From the NCBI RefSeq assembly GCF_004348735.1, contig NZ_SMKT01000027.1:1-64000 (forward strand): a DNA stretch of 64,000 bases, in the 5' to 3' direction. This document shows positions 1 to 8,732 of this stretch, piece by piece (within the stretch, counting starts at the first letter, position 1; the number at the start of each line of letters is the position of its first letter). The stretch comes from Actinomadura sp. KC06. Lineage in GTDB: Bacteria > Actinomycetota > Actinomycetes > Streptosporangiales > Streptosporangiaceae. The notes beneath the pieces were generated by a model that searched no databases, was not told the origin of the DNA, and saw only the letters and a list, made by a program, of their open reading frames with translations. The translations under genes and the position numbers were made by a program.

Positions 1-85
1 GTGCTGGGACCTTGCGGTCGGTCGCTGACCGCGCGTCGCCGTGCGTCGCCTCCGGGCCGTCCTCGTGGGGGGTCTGGTCGGGCAC
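1..85 (-). CDS. Unknown protein, N-terminal fragment running off the left edge
   Basis: A GTG codon at 85-83 is preceded on the minus strand by a good ribosome binding site (GAGGAG, six bases upstream). It opens a frame of 28 codons with no stop before the edge. The visible peptide is hydrophilic and acidic with several His and Thr residues, and has no signal peptide or recognisable motif, so it may be a disordered N-terminus. It would be transcribed away from the DivIVA-like gene, whose terminator lies in between. The product cannot be named from this fragment. Confidence 0.45.
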   Translation of the reverse strand, partial: MPDQTPHEDGPEATHGDARSATDRKVPA

Positions 86-171
86 GCCGCTCTCCTCTTT
101 CCGTCCGGCCGCAGCCGCCCGCCGACCCGGCGGCCCGGCCCGGACAGGCGACTACGTGGTAAGACGTAGGA

Positions 172-202
172 AAGCCTAGAGGCGTTTCCGGCCTCTAGGC
201 TT
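172..202 (-). terminator. Rho-independent-type terminator of the DivIVA-like gene
   Basis: A perfect 12-bp inverted repeat (172-183 with 191-202, loop of 7) begins 40 bases past the stop at 243 and is followed on the minus strand by a short T run. Nothing else is seen in 86-242. Confidence 0.6.
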
Positions 203-242
203 CCCGTCGCACGTCGACCGCGTCACGCGGTCGTGAACCGGC

Positions 243-1574
243 TCACTCCTGCCACCAGTCCTCGTCGTCCTCGTCGGACTTCTTGGCCTGGCCCTGCTTG
301 GCCGGCGCGCCCTTCGCGGCCGGCTGCTGCTGCTTCGGCTGCGCCTGCTGCTGCGCCGGGGCCGGCTTGGGGTCGGCCGCGGGGATCGCGGCCTTCTCCG
401 GGGCCGCGGCGAGCTCGGCGTCGCCGCCCATCGTCGGCGCGACGCCGCCGATGAGCTGGCGCAGCTGGTTGAGGTGGCTGGTGATGCTGTCCCGCTGCCG
501 GGTGAGCTCGTCCACCTGCCGCTGCGCCGCCGTCCGGACGCGGTCGGCCTCGGCCTTGGTCTCGGCGAGCAGCTGCTCGGCCTGCGCCTTGGCCTCGGCG
601 ATGACGTTGTCGGAGTTCTTGCGGGCGTTGGCCATGAGCTGCTTGGCGTGCGAGTCGGCCTCACGCCGGGTCTGCTCGGCCTGCTGGGTCGCCTTCGCGG
701 CCCGCTGCTCGGCCGACGCGGCGCGCTGCTCCGCCTCGGCGACCAGCTTCTGCGTCGCGGCCTGGGCGGCCGAGTGGCGCTCGGCGTCCTGCCGGTCGGC
801 CTCCTCGCGGCGGGCGGCCAGCTGGATCTCGAACTCGGCCTCCGCCTGGGCGCGCTGGGCCTCGCTCTCCTCCAGGATGCGCTGGGCCTGGGCCCGCATC
901 TCGTCGGCCTGCCGCTTGGCGGTGGTGAGGATCTCGTCCCGCTCGCGCTTGGTGGACGCGCGCAGCTGCGCGACCTCGCGCTCGGTCGTGGTGCGCAGCT
1001 TCGCGATCTCACGCTCGGCGGCTGCGCGCTTCTCGGCGACCTCGTGGTCGGCGGTGGCGCGCAGCTTGGCCACCTCGCGCTCGGTCGTGGAGGTCAGCTC
1101 GTCGGCCTCGCGGCGGGCGGACGTGCGCACCTCCTCGGCCTCGCGCTCGGCGGCGCCGCGCATGTCGTCGCCCTCGCGCTGGGCGTTGGCGCGCAACTCG
1201 GCCGCGTCGCTCTCGGCGTTGGCGCGCTGCTCGGCCGCGTCGACCTTGGCCGCGGCCTTGATCTCGTTGGCCTCGGACCTGGCGGCCTGCACGAGCTCGG
1301 TGGCCTGCTCCTCGGCCAGCCGGAGCAGCTGCTCGATGCGGGCGCCGAGCCCCGAGTAGGTGGGACGTTCCTGTTCCTGAAGCTGACGGTGGGCGTCCGA
1401 CAGTTCCCGCTGCAGGGCCTGGGTCTGCTCGCGGGTCTGCCGGACCTCGTTGTCGAGCGATTTGATGTGCTCGTCGACCTGGTGCCGGTCGTAGCCGCGG
1501 AGCACCACGTCGAACTCGCGTGGGGGCGTGTCTTCGAAGAAGTTGCTGAGCTGGGCGTCGATGTCGGACTGCAT
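243..1574 (-). CDS. DivIVA-like / FilP-type coiled-coil cytoskeletal protein
   Basis: The 443-residue protein is predicted to be a cytoplasmic filament- or polarity-forming protein. Residues 20-37 carry a DivIVA-type N-terminal motif (FDVVLRGYDRHQVDEHI). Residues about 40-370 are one long coiled coil rich in Ala, Glu and Arg, with near-repeats of the type EREVAKLRA. The C-terminus is Pro/Gln/Ala-rich and ends in an acidic tail with WW. In Streptomyces, FilP and Scy have this design, lie next to methylmalonyl-CoA epimerase and thiolase genes, and help organise the hyphal tip; the same neighbours are present here. The ATG at 1574 is chosen because AGGA lies nine bases upstream and the DivIVA motif follows directly. 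The frame stays open to 1730, but those 52 extra residues look non-conserved. Which of FilP or Scy it corresponds to is not decidable here. Confidence 0.8.
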   Translation of the reverse strand: MQSDIDAQLSNFFEDTPPREFDVVLRGYDRHQVDEHIKSLDNEVRQTREQTQALQRELSDAHRQLQEQERPTYSGLGARIEQLLRLAEEQATELVQAARSEANEIKAAAKVDAAEQRANAESDAAELRANAQREGDDMRGAAEREAEEVRTSARREADELTSTTEREVAKLRATADHEVAEKRAAAEREIAKLRTTTEREVAQLRASTKRERDEILTTAKRQADEMRAQAQRILEESEAQRAQAEAEFEIQLAARREEADRQDAERHSAAQAATQKLVAEAEQRAASAEQRAAKATQQAEQTRREADSHAKQLMANARKNSDNVIAEAKAQAEQLLAETKAEADRVRTAAQRQVDELTRQRDSITSHLNQLRQLIGGVAPTMGGDAELAAAPEKAAIPAADPKPAPAQQQAQPKQQQPAAKGAPAKQGQAKKSDEDDEDWWQE

Positions 1575-1968
1575 GTGGCTCAATCCTGGATGTGACGGGG
1601 CTACCAGTGGTTCCGGGGACCGGTTGATCGCCTGGCATGACGGCATGACGGGCTCCATGACGGGCTCAGTGCCCCAGACCTCTTCCGGCGAATGAAGCCT
1701 ACTCCCGACACTGCCGTGTTGGGGGTTCATCTTGACACGCTGCGTGGTTTGTCTGCTTTGTGATTGGCCTCACCGGGTCCGAGAGACCGCAGGTGCCGGG
1801 CCCACAAATACACCAAATGTGTCTGAACGGTCACAGAGCGGCGGTCAGTGTCGGGCCGTCCGGCCGGGTGATATCGAACACGTCACGATCCGGTCGCGCC
1901 CCGGTGCGGCGGCGCCGCAGGCCCCGCGCCGCCGCCGCTGCGGGCCCTCCGGTGCCGCCGCCGCAAGA
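1575..1968. other. Intergenic region upstream of the DivIVA-like gene
   Basis: There is no convincing gene here. A minus-strand TAGGCT hexamer near 1696-1701 is a possible -10 box for the coiled-coil gene, giving a leader of roughly 115 bases. That leader contains short direct repeats of CATGACGGGCT near 1640-1672. The end nearer the epimerase is mainly GC-rich palindromic sequence with no clear T-tailed terminator. Confidence 0.3.
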
Positions 1969-2403
1969 TCATGCAGGGTCTTCGCGCTTCTGGACGAGCT
2001 CGGTGAGGACGCCGTGGCAGTCCTTCGGGTGCAAAAAGTTGATCAAGGATCCCATGGATCCGTTGCGCGGCGCGTCGTACAGGACGCGGACGCCCTTGCC
2101 CGCGATGCCGGCGGCCTCGTCGGCGACGGTCCCGTCCGTCCCGAACGCGATGTGGTGCACGCCCTCGCCGTTCTTCGCCATCCACTTGGCGACCGCGGAG
2201 TCGTCCCGGATCGGCTGGATCAGCTGCAGGTAGCTCGCCGCGCCGTCCCCGGTGTCGTTGATCTTGAGCATGCATTCCCGGACGCCCTGCTCCTCGTTCA
2301 CCTCGAAGTGCGCGTCGGCGAAGCCGTAGGTCGCCCTGTAGAACTCGGCGGTGGCCTCGAGATCGTGACAGGCGATGCCGATGTGGTCGATACGGGTCAG
2401 CAC
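1969..2403 (-). CDS. mce: Methylmalonyl-CoA epimerase
   Basis: This 144-residue vicinal-oxygen-chelate (glyoxalase-fold) enzyme interconverts (2R)- and (2S)-methylmalonyl-CoA, linking propionyl-CoA and the mutase pathway. The typical opening motif RIDHIGIA holds the first metal ligand, His7. A second His motif, GEGVHHIAF, lies near residue 80, and the C-terminal CHGVLTELVQ holds the last acidic ligand. Length is normal for the family. The GTG start at 2403 has GGGAGAA eight bases upstream. It is divergent from the acetyl-CoA acetyltransferase gene and close to the DivIVA-like gene, an order I recall from Streptomyces. Confidence 0.9.
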   Translation of the reverse strand: MLTRIDHIGIACHDLEATAEFYRATYGFADAHFEVNEEQGVRECMLKINDTGDGAASYLQLIQPIRDDSAVAKWMAKNGEGVHHIAFGTDGTVADEAAGIAGKGVRVLYDAPRNGSMGSLINFLHPKDCHGVLTELVQKREDPA

Positions 2404-2509
2404 GGGCGTTCTCCCTACTCGGACGGCCAGGCGGGGCCGAACGGAACCGGACGGTGTCCTCCTGGGTATCGTGGCAAACGTCGCCTACGCACCCCTTGGA
2501 GGCCCCTGA

Positions 2510-3691
2510 ATGTCCGTGATCGTCGCCGGCGCGCGCACCCCCATCGGACGGCTGACGGGCTCGCTGAAGGACTTCTCCGCGGCCGATCTCGGCGCCCATG
2601 CGATCAAGGCGGCGCTGGAGCGGGCCGGCGTGTCCGGCGAGCAGGTGCAGTACGTGATCCTCGGCCAGGTCCTGCAGGCGGGCGCGGGGCAGATCCCGTC
2701 CCGGCAGGCGGCGGTCAAGGCGGGCATCCCGATGAGCGTCCCGTCCGTCACCATCAACAAGGTGTGCCTGTCCGGGCTGGACGCGATCGCGCTCGCCGAC
2801 CAGCTGATCCGGGCGGGCGAGTTCGACATCGTCGTCGCGGGCGGCATGGAGTCGATGACGCAGGCGCCGCACCTGCTGCCGAAATCGCGCGGCGGCTACA
2901 AGTACGGCTCCGTCGAGGTCCTCGACCACATGGCGCACGACGCGCTGACCGACGCCTTCGACGGCCTTTCCATGGGCGAGTCGACCGAGCACCACAACGC
3001 CAAGCTGAACATCTCCCGCGAAGAGCAGGACGAGTTCTCCGCCCGCTCCCACCAGCGCGCCGCCGAAGCCATCAAGAACGGCGTGTTCGACGAAGAGATC
3101 GCCCCCGTCGAGATCCCGCAGCGGCGCGGTGAGCCGGTCGTGTTCGCCACGGACGAGGGCGTCCGCGGCGACACCACCGCCGAATCCCTCGGCAGGCTGC
3201 GCCCGGCGTTCAGCAAGGACGGGACGATCACCGCCGGCTCGTCCTCGCAGATCTCCGACGGCGCCGCGGCCGTCGTCGTGATGTCCAAGGCGAAGGCCGA
3301 GGAGCTGGGGCTGACCTGGCTCGCCGAGATCGGCGCGCACGGGAACGTCGCCGGGCCGGACAACTCGCTGCAGTCGCAGCCGTCCAACGCGATCAGGCAC
3401 GCCCTCGGCAAGGAGGGCCTGAGCGTGGACGACCTCGACCTCATCGAGATCAACGAGGCGTTCGCGTCGGTCGGCGTCCAGTCGATGCGCGACCTCGGCG
3501 TCGGCCCCGAGAAGGTCAACGTCAACGGCGGCGCGATCGCGCTCGGCCACCCGGTCGGCATGTCCGGCGCCCGCATCGTCCTGACCCTGGCTTACGAGCT
3601 GAAGCGGCGGGGCGGCGGCGTCGGCGCGGCCGGCCTCTGCGGCGGCGGGGGCCAGGGCGACGCCCTCATCCTCCGCGTCCCCACTGCCTGA
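2510..3691 (+). CDS. Acetyl-CoA C-acetyltransferase (thiolase)
   Basis: A 393-residue type II thiolase that condenses or cleaves acetoacetyl-CoA/acetyl-CoA in the cytoplasm. The nucleophilic Cys86 sits in NKVCLSG. The catalytic His is in the block [16 protein letters not shown], and the second Cys is in [11 protein letters not shown] near the C-terminus, so all three catalytic motifs are intact. The ATG follows TTGGAGG at good spacing. It is divergently transcribed from the methylmalonyl-CoA epimerase gene. A second thiolase of a different subfamily lies at 42451-43614. Confidence 0.92.
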   Translation: MSVIVAGARTPIGRLTGSLKDFSAADLGAHAIKAALERAGVSGEQVQYVILGQVLQAGAGQIPSRQAAVKAGIPMSVPSVTINKVCLSGLDAIALADQLIRAGEFDIVVAGGMESMTQAPHLLPKSRGGYKYGSVEVLDHMAHDALTDAFDGLSMGESTEHHNAKLNISREEQDEFSARSHQRAAEAIKNGVFDEEIAPVEIPQRRGEPVVFATDEGVRGDTTAESLGRLRPAFSKDGTITAGSSSQISDGAAAVVVMSKAKAEELGLTWLAEIGAHGNVAGPDNSLQSQPSNAIRHALGKEGLSVDDLDLIEINEAFASVGVQSMRDLGVGPEKVNVNGGAIALGHPVGMSGARIVLTLAYELKRRGGGVGAAGLCGGGGQGDALILRVPTA

Positions 3692-3711
3692 CGGGCTCGC
3701 CCGCCTAGGCG

Positions 3712-3739
3712 GGGGTGGGGCTGGCACCAGTCCCACCCC
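3712..3739 (+). terminator. Hairpin terminator after the thiolase gene
   Basis: An inverted repeat GGGGTGGG ... CCCACCCC (3712-3719 with 3732-3739) extends inward through a G-T pair and CTGG/CCAG. It is preceded by a smaller CCCGCC-TA-GGCGGG palindrome just after the stop. There is no T run, as is usual in actinobacteria. Confidence 0.5.
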
Positions 3740-3824
3740 ACCGGCCAGCCGCATCGTGTCCGCACGTTCATGATCTCTAGCCTCGACGCACCGCACCGGA
3801 CGACGAGGACTGGAGGAGCGGGCG

Positions 3825-5039
3825 ATGCACTCGGACGCCGCGCGTGCGCGGAGGAGGCACGGGCCGCTGGCCGTGACCGGGGCCCTGATCCTCACGGCGG
3901 GCGTGGCGGTCGCGCCCGGCTCGGTCGTGCCCGGCTCGGCATCGGCGGGCCCCGATCCCGGGGACCGGCTCCAGCGCGACGTCGAAGGGCTGCACGGGCT
4001 CGGCATCACCGGTGTGCTCGCGGAGGCGCACACCCCGGAGGGACGGATCGCCGCACGCGCCGGCGTCGCCGACCTGCGGACCGGACGGCCCGTCCCGCCC
4101 GGCGCTCATTTCCGCGCCGCCAGCATCACCAAGACGTACGTCGCGACCGTGGTGCTCCAGCTCACCGGTGAAGGACGCCTCAGCCTGGACGACACCGTGG
4201 AGCGATGGCTGCCGGGGCTCGTCCGCGGCAACGGCAACGACGGACGGAAGATCACGGTCCGCCATCTGCTCCAGCACACCAGCGGCCTGCGCAACTTCCT
4301 GCTGGACATCCCGCTGCTGGAGAGCGCGGACTACTACCGCGAGCATCGCTTCGACGATTACACGCCCGACCGGCTCGTTGGCCTGGCGCTAGGGCACGAG
4401 CCCGACTTCCAGCCCGGCGAGACCCACCCCGACGGGACGCCGAAGTGGAACTACTCCAACACCGGCTATGTCCTGCTCGGCATGATCATCAAGAGGGCGA
4501 CCGGCAAGGACTGGCAGGACGAGGTCGGCGACCGCGTCATCCGCCCGCTCCGCCTCCACGGCACGTACGCGCCCGGACACCGCGTCACGCTGCGCCGGCC
4601 GTTCGTCCGCGGCTACCACCAGTACGGCGCGGACGCGCCGCTGACCGACGTCACGCTGCTGGACCCGAGCGTGGCGGACGCGTCCGGCGCCATGATCACC
4701 ACCCTCGGGGACAACAACCGGTTCTTCCGGGCGCTCATCGGCGGGCGGCTGGTCCCGGCGCCGCTGCTCGCCCAGATGCAGCGGACCGTCCCGACCCGAT
4801 GGGACGGCCCGTACGAGGGCTCCCGGTACGGGCTCGGCCTGTTCTGGTACCCGCTGCGCTGCGACCGCGCGGGCTACTGGGCGCACGGCGGCGACATGCT
4901 CGGCTACAAGATCCGCGAAGGCGTCCGCGCGGACGGCGGCCGGGCCGTCACCGTCGCGATGGCGAGCCAGCTCGCCGGCGAGCCCGCCGACCGGCAGGGC
5001 ATGGCCGCCAGGGCGGCGATCGAGAACGCGCTCTGCTGA
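3825..5039 (+). CDS. Secreted serine hydrolase, class C beta-lactamase / DD-peptidase family
   Basis: The 404-residue protein has an Arg-rich N-terminus and a hydrophobic segment at about residues 14-32, ending in an Ala/Ser/Gly-rich stretch, consistent with a Sec signal peptide. The penicillin-binding fold motifs are present in order: S100-I-T-K103 (nucleophile and lysine), Y210-S-N, and an HGG triad element near residue 349 in place of KTG. Members cleave D-Ala-D-Ala peptides, esters or beta-lactams. The substrate is not readable from sequence, so it could be a carboxypeptidase, an esterase or a weak beta-lactamase. It stands alone, convergent with the DUF4230 gene. Confidence 0.85.
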   Translation: MHSDAARARRRHGPLAVTGALILTAGVAVAPGSVVPGSASAGPDPGDRLQRDVEGLHGLGITGVLAEAHTPEGRIAARAGVADLRTGRPVPPGAHFRAASITKTYVATVVLQLTGEGRLSLDDTVERWLPGLVRGNGNDGRKITVRHLLQHTSGLRNFLLDIPLLESADYYREHRFDDYTPDRLVGLALGHEPDFQPGETHPDGTPKWNYSNTGYVLLGMIIKRATGKDWQDEVGDRVIRPLRLHGTYAPGHRVTLRRPFVRGYHQYGADAPLTDVTLLDPSVADASGAMITTLGDNNRFFRALIGGRLVPAPLLAQMQRTVPTRWDGPYEGSRYGLGLFWYPLRCDRAGYWAHGGDMLGYKIREGVRADGGRAVTVAMASQLAGEPADRQGMAARAAIENALC

Positions 5040-5061
5040 CCCTCCGCGACCCTGACCCCCG

Positions 5062-5751
5062 CTACTGGGATGAGGGGGTGATGGTCACGGTCTTGAAGCC
5101 GAGGGCCTTGAGCATGTTCACCAGCATCGTCTTCGTGTTCGCGTCGGCGCGTTCCTTCAGGCCGCTCTGCGCGGCGGCCGCCTGGATCTTCTGCGACGCC
5201 AGCACGTAGAGCTGCTGCTGGTTGTTCGGGTTGCTGCTGAAGAAGTCGCCGAAGCGGTCGAACAGGCCGCGTTCGGTGGCGTGGACGTAGCTGTGCTTCG
5301 TGTCCAGGTTGGTCTTCTCCAACTGCGCGGGCGGCAGCGTGATGGTGGCGGACGTCCGGTCGGCGTTCACCTTGATGGCGCCGGAGCCCAGCTTCGAGAA
5401 GTCCACGTACGCGTCGACGGAGCCGTTCCCGACGAACAGGGTGCGCTTGCCGCGCAGGGCGCCCGGCAGGAACTTGGCGTCCTTCTCCAGGTCGACGATG
5501 ACCTGGTAGTTGCCGCTCGCCGCCTCGTAGCGGTGCAGGTCGCGGATCGACTGCAGCAGGACTGGCCCGCTGCGGTCCTTCGTCTCCTCGGCGAACGGGT
5601 TCAGCCAGCCGGGGAGGCCGCGCAGGGCCTGCTGGGCCAGCACCACGACCGCGATGGTCACGACGACGAGCAGCGCGGGGGCGAGCAGCCGCCGGGGCAG
5701 AACGGAGAAGGAGCTGCGGGGCGCGTCGTTCTTCTGTTCCGAGCGAGCCAT
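5062..5751 (-). CDS. DUF4230 single-pass membrane protein
   Basis: The 229-residue protein has a polar N-terminus, one transmembrane helix at about residues 21-41, and an extracytoplasmic domain. That domain contains the region I recognise as DUF4230 (roughly 60-215), with the characteristic LPPAQL segment after a strand-rich half. The function of the family is unknown. ATG 5751 is preceded by GGGAAAG. The neighbours are unrelated: a convergent serine hydrolase and an upstream ABC permease. Confidence 0.75.
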   Translation of the reverse strand: MARSEQKNDAPRSSFSVLPRRLLAPALLVVVTIAVVVLAQQALRGLPGWLNPFAEETKDRSGPVLLQSIRDLHRYEAASGNYQVIVDLEKDAKFLPGALRGKRTLFVGNGSVDAYVDFSKLGSGAIKVNADRTSATITLPPAQLEKTNLDTKHSYVHATERGLFDRFGDFFSSNPNNQQQLYVLASQKIQAAAAQSGLKERADANTKTMLVNMLKALGFKTVTITPSSQ

Positions 5752-5868
5752 GTACGGGGCTTTCCCGCCTGGATCGTCCCGTATCTGGCGAGACGGTTAG
5801 GTCGGTGTGGGCGAAGGAGGGCCCGCTGGTCGCCGGGCCGGGCCAGGCCGACTCGGCTGTCCGCCGTC

Positions 5869-7314
5869 TTAGCCTCCGCGCGTTCCGTGGTGCCCGCCGC
5901 GTCCCCCGCTGTGCCCCGCGTGGCCTCCGTGGCCCGCGTGTCCGGGGTTGTCCAAGTGCCCGGGGGTGCCCGCGTGTCCTGTGCGGCCCAGGGTCTTTCG
6001 CTTCGGGACGGTGGCGCGCGAGTCGGCCGCGGCGCGTCCCGTCTGCCGTCCGGGCTGGACGGTGCGGGAACCGGTCGTCCGGAAGTCGGCCGGGCTGAGC
6101 GCGCACGCCCGGTAGGCGGCGAAATGGAGGCGCAGCCAGGCGCGGCGATGGCCCTCGCTCCAGGAGGCGAACCGCCGCGCGGCGCGGACATCGGAGACGG
6201 CGGGGGAGTCGTCGCCGAGGAGCCACGCGTCGACCATCGCGCGGTAGCCGTTCGGCGGGCCCACGCAGGTGCGGGTGTCCTTGAGGCTCTCGCTGATCTG
6301 CCGCACGGCCCGCGCCGCGTACCCGGGCGACAGCCGCTCGTCGACGTGGACGGTGGCGACGCCGTCCGCGACCGCGATCGGAGCCCACGCCGGACGCTGC
6401 TCCACCGTGGTGAACGCGCCCGGCGTCCCGCTCAGCCGCGCGGCGAGGGGGGTGGCAGCCGCCATCAGCCTGGGCAGCGCGTCCCGCAGCGCGGGGTGGA
6501 CGCACACGGTCAGCGGCCACTCGCGGCACACCGGCTCGGCCGCCACCTGCGCGACCGTCCCGCCGCCGGAGCGGTGCAGCCCGAGCGTGGCGGTGACCGT
6601 CGCGGCCAGCGCCACGATCAGCGGCAGCACGATCAGGAAGCGCCGCGTCGCCCACATCACGTAGCCGAGGATCAGCGCGGCGGTCAGCCCGGCCGTCCAG
6701 GTGACCTGGTCGGCGAGGACGTCGGGACGGAGGGTGGTGAACAGGGCGAGGTTGTCGAACGCCGCCGGGGGAAGCAGGCTCCACCACGACACGCCAGGGA
6801 CGCGAGCCGCCGCCCACACCGACGTCACGGCCACGACCAGGGCCGCTGTGGCGCGATGCGGCACGACGCGTCCTGTCAGATAACCCACGACGACGTGCAG
6901 GACGAGCGAGCCCGCCCCCGAGGCGACGCCAAGCGGATGGGGGCTCCCGGCCTCCGCCTGCGCGAACGTGACGACGACGACCACCAGCGTCACCGCGAGG
7001 TATGAGGCCAGCGCGGCGGCGGACAGCAGCAGCAGATCGAACAGGACGCCCGTGGCGGGTGAACGGGCCGTGAGGTCGCGCAGATAGTCGAGCGGACGTT
7101 CCCGTACCGCCGTCCACGCGGCCAGGCCCGCCGCGACGGGCCCCAGGTAGCGGACGGCGTTGAGCAGCGCGACGACGGTGTTGTCCCAGTAGGCGACCGT
7201 GGGGCACAGCGACAGCGCGGCCGCCGTCGTCCCGACCGCGGTCAGAACCGGCACCGCGACCAGCAGTGCCGTGCGACGGGCGTCCAGCCGGAGCACCCGT
7301 CCCAGGTCAGACAC
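5869..7314 (-). CDS. ABC transporter permease-like protein with a His/Gly-rich tail
   Basis: The 481-residue protein has about six hydrophobic helices within its first 270 residues. A soluble region follows in which a conserved-looking CVGPPNGYRAMVDAWLL stretch can be read. The last ~40 residues are dominated by repeated GHAGH-type units (His, Gly), which could bind metal ions. GTG 7314 overlaps the stop of the upstream ATPase gene by eight bases, so the two are translationally coupled and form one transporter. The substrate is unknown. The open frame extends upstream within the ATPase tail, but those residues are Arg/Pro-rich shadow sequence. Confidence 0.65.
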   Translation of the reverse strand: MSDLGRVLRLDARRTALLVAVPVLTAVGTTAAALSLCPTVAYWDNTVVALLNAVRYLGPVAAGLAAWTAVRERPLDYLRDLTARSPATGVLFDLLLLSAAALASYLAVTLVVVVVTFAQAEAGSPHPLGVASGAGSLVLHVVVGYLTGRVVPHRATAALVVAVTSVWAAARVPGVSWWSLLPPAAFDNLALFTTLRPDVLADQVTWTAGLTAALILGYVMWATRRFLIVLPLIVALAATVTATLGLHRSGGGTVAQVAAEPVCREWPLTVCVHPALRDALPRLMAAATPLAARLSGTPGAFTTVEQRPAWAPIAVADGVATVHVDERLSPGYAARAVRQISESLKDTRTCVGPPNGYRAMVDAWLLGDDSPAVSDVRAARRFASWSEGHRRAWLRLHFAAYRACALSPADFRTTGSRTVQPGRQTGRAAADSRATVPKRKTLGRTGHAGTPGHLDNPGHAGHGGHAGHSGGRGGHHGTRGG

Positions 7315-8329
7315 CGGTGGCGCTCCCGGCGGGCGGCCGCCTCGCCCGCGGCCTGGCCAGCTGCGGCAGCGGCAGTTGCGGCAGGGCCAGCTGCGGCAGC
7401 GCCGGCCGGGGCAGTGCCAGCCGCGCGGGGCGGCGGTGGCCCGCCGGGTTCCTCTTCCGCGGGGCCGCACCGTCGGGGCCCGCGCCGTGACGAGCCGCGC
7501 CGGGATGAGTCGTGCCGTCATGGGCCGTGCCGTCATGACGTGCGCCGTCATGAGCTGTGCCGTCTTGGGCGATGGCGCCGAGGACGCGGCGGTCGGCGGG
7601 GGTGCGGCCGCGGCGGGCGGCGGCCGAATGGGTGGGCTGCTCGGTCAGCCTGCCGCGGGCGAGCGTGAGGAGCCGGTCGCACCAGCCGGTGAGCGTCTCC
7701 GGGGCGTCGGCGGTGATCATCACCGTCGGGGCGAGGGAGCGGAGGACCGGGATCAGCTCGGCCATCGCGGCGGTGAGCGCGTGGCGTCCGGGACCCGCGG
7801 CGCCGGTGGGCCAGGGTTCGGCGGCGGCGCACAGGTCGCCGAAGGGATCGTCCAGAAGGACGACGTCCGGCTCGTGGACGCAGGCGGCGGCGAGCCCGGC
7901 GCGGAGGCGAACGTCGGCCGGCAGCAGCGCGAGCTCGGTGCCGGCTGCCTCGGCGAGGTCGAGCCGCCGCATCGTGGAGCGCGCGGTGGACGCGCTCGTC
8001 CGCTTGTAGTACGCCGCGTACTCGACGAACTCGCCGGCGGTCATGTGCTCCGCGCGGGAGAACCGCGCCGGCAGATATCCGATGCCGGCCCGCGCGGCGC
8101 GCAGGGCGGTGGCGTTCGTGATGTCGTGTCCGAGAATGTGCAGCGCGCCGGCATTCGGCCTGCGCAAGGTCGCGAACGTGGCCAGCAGAGTGGATTTACC
8201 GGCACCAGGTGGACCGGCCAGGCCGACCACGCCTTCGGGAACGCCGAAGGTCACCGGGCGCAGGAGCCACCGCCCCCCGCGGCGGACACCCATTCCTCGG
8301 GCCACGATCACGGAATGCTCCGCGATCAC
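7307..8329 (-). CDS. ABC transporter ATP-binding protein with degenerate signature and repetitive tail
   Basis: The 340-residue protein has a Walker A motif GPPGAGKST (residues 39-47) and a Walker B motif VVLLDDPF. Where the LSGGQ signature should lie just before Walker B, the sequence reads LLPADVRLRAGLA. Dimer-driven ATP hydrolysis may therefore be altered. The last ~85 residues are low complexity: first His/Asp/Gly repeats (HDGTAHDG type), then LALPQLPLPQL repeats. GTG 8329 is chosen for GGGGGGA six bases upstream; ATG 8353 is the alternative. It is coupled to the permease gene. Confidence 0.7.
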   Translation of the reverse strand: MIAEHSVIVARGMGVRRGGRWLLRPVTFGVPEGVVGLAGPPGAGKSTLLATFATLRRPNAGALHILGHDITNATALRAARAGIGYLPARFSRAEHMTAGEFVEYAAYYKRTSASTARSTMRRLDLAEAAGTELALLPADVRLRAGLAAACVHEPDVVLLDDPFGDLCAAAEPWPTGAAGPGRHALTAAMAELIPVLRSLAPTVMITADAPETLTGWCDRLLTLARGRLTEQPTHSAAARRGRTPADRRVLGAIAQDGTAHDGARHDGTAHDGTTHPGAARHGAGPDGAAPRKRNPAGHRRPARLALPRPALPQLALPQLPLPQLARPRARRPPAGSATGV

Positions 8330-8732
8330 AAGATTCCCCCCATAGCTTGTCATGCGGTCGCGGCGCCGGCCGGGAGCCCGGTGCGGCGGATGCGCCGGTG
8401 GCCTCGGTCCCCCAACCCTGCCACTCGCCGCCCGCCCGACCGGGCCTCCGCCGTTCGGCGGGCCCGGCGCGCCGGTCGCTTTAGCCGTGCCGCGATGCAT
8501 CGACACGGTGACTATAACCGGGCTTGGTGATGGCTGTCAGCAATCTTTTTGCCTTTACGGCGGTACTCCTGGATTCTTTGCCCGCCGCGCCGAAGGTGAG
8601 AATTAGAAAAAGGCGGACAATTGTCGAACTATCCGCCGGATCGGGACGGGATGGGCGTCCGGCGCGGGCGGCGCGGTCCGCTTGGAGCGGACGGACGCGC
8701 AGCCACCGGCGGTCATGGGGCAGGATGGACCC
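8330..8732. other. Divergent regulatory region between the ABC and thioredoxin-like genes
   Basis: No gene is seen. The segment 8525-8630 is distinctly more AT-rich than its surroundings and carries a perfect 10-bp palindrome GACAATTGTC (8616-8625). This sits inside a wider GGCGGA ... TCCGCC pair (8612-8617, 8632-8637). These are plausible promoter/operator elements for the downstream gene. Confidence 0.3.

Noticed and set aside
283..1595. Long plus-strand open frames opposite the DivIVA-like gene
   Set aside because: They are antisense shadows produced by GC-rich coiled-coil codons; composition is Leu/Gly or Ser/Ala repeats and there are no binding sites.
1732..1737. TTGACA hexamer resembling a -35 box
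   Set aside because: No acceptable -10 box at 16-18 bases on the same strand and no plus-strand gene until 2510.
4205..7207. Very long frames (for example 4904-7207 minus strand)
   Set aside because: They cover parts of two or three better-supported genes in another frame and consist of Arg/Pro/Gly/Ala-rich text without motifs.
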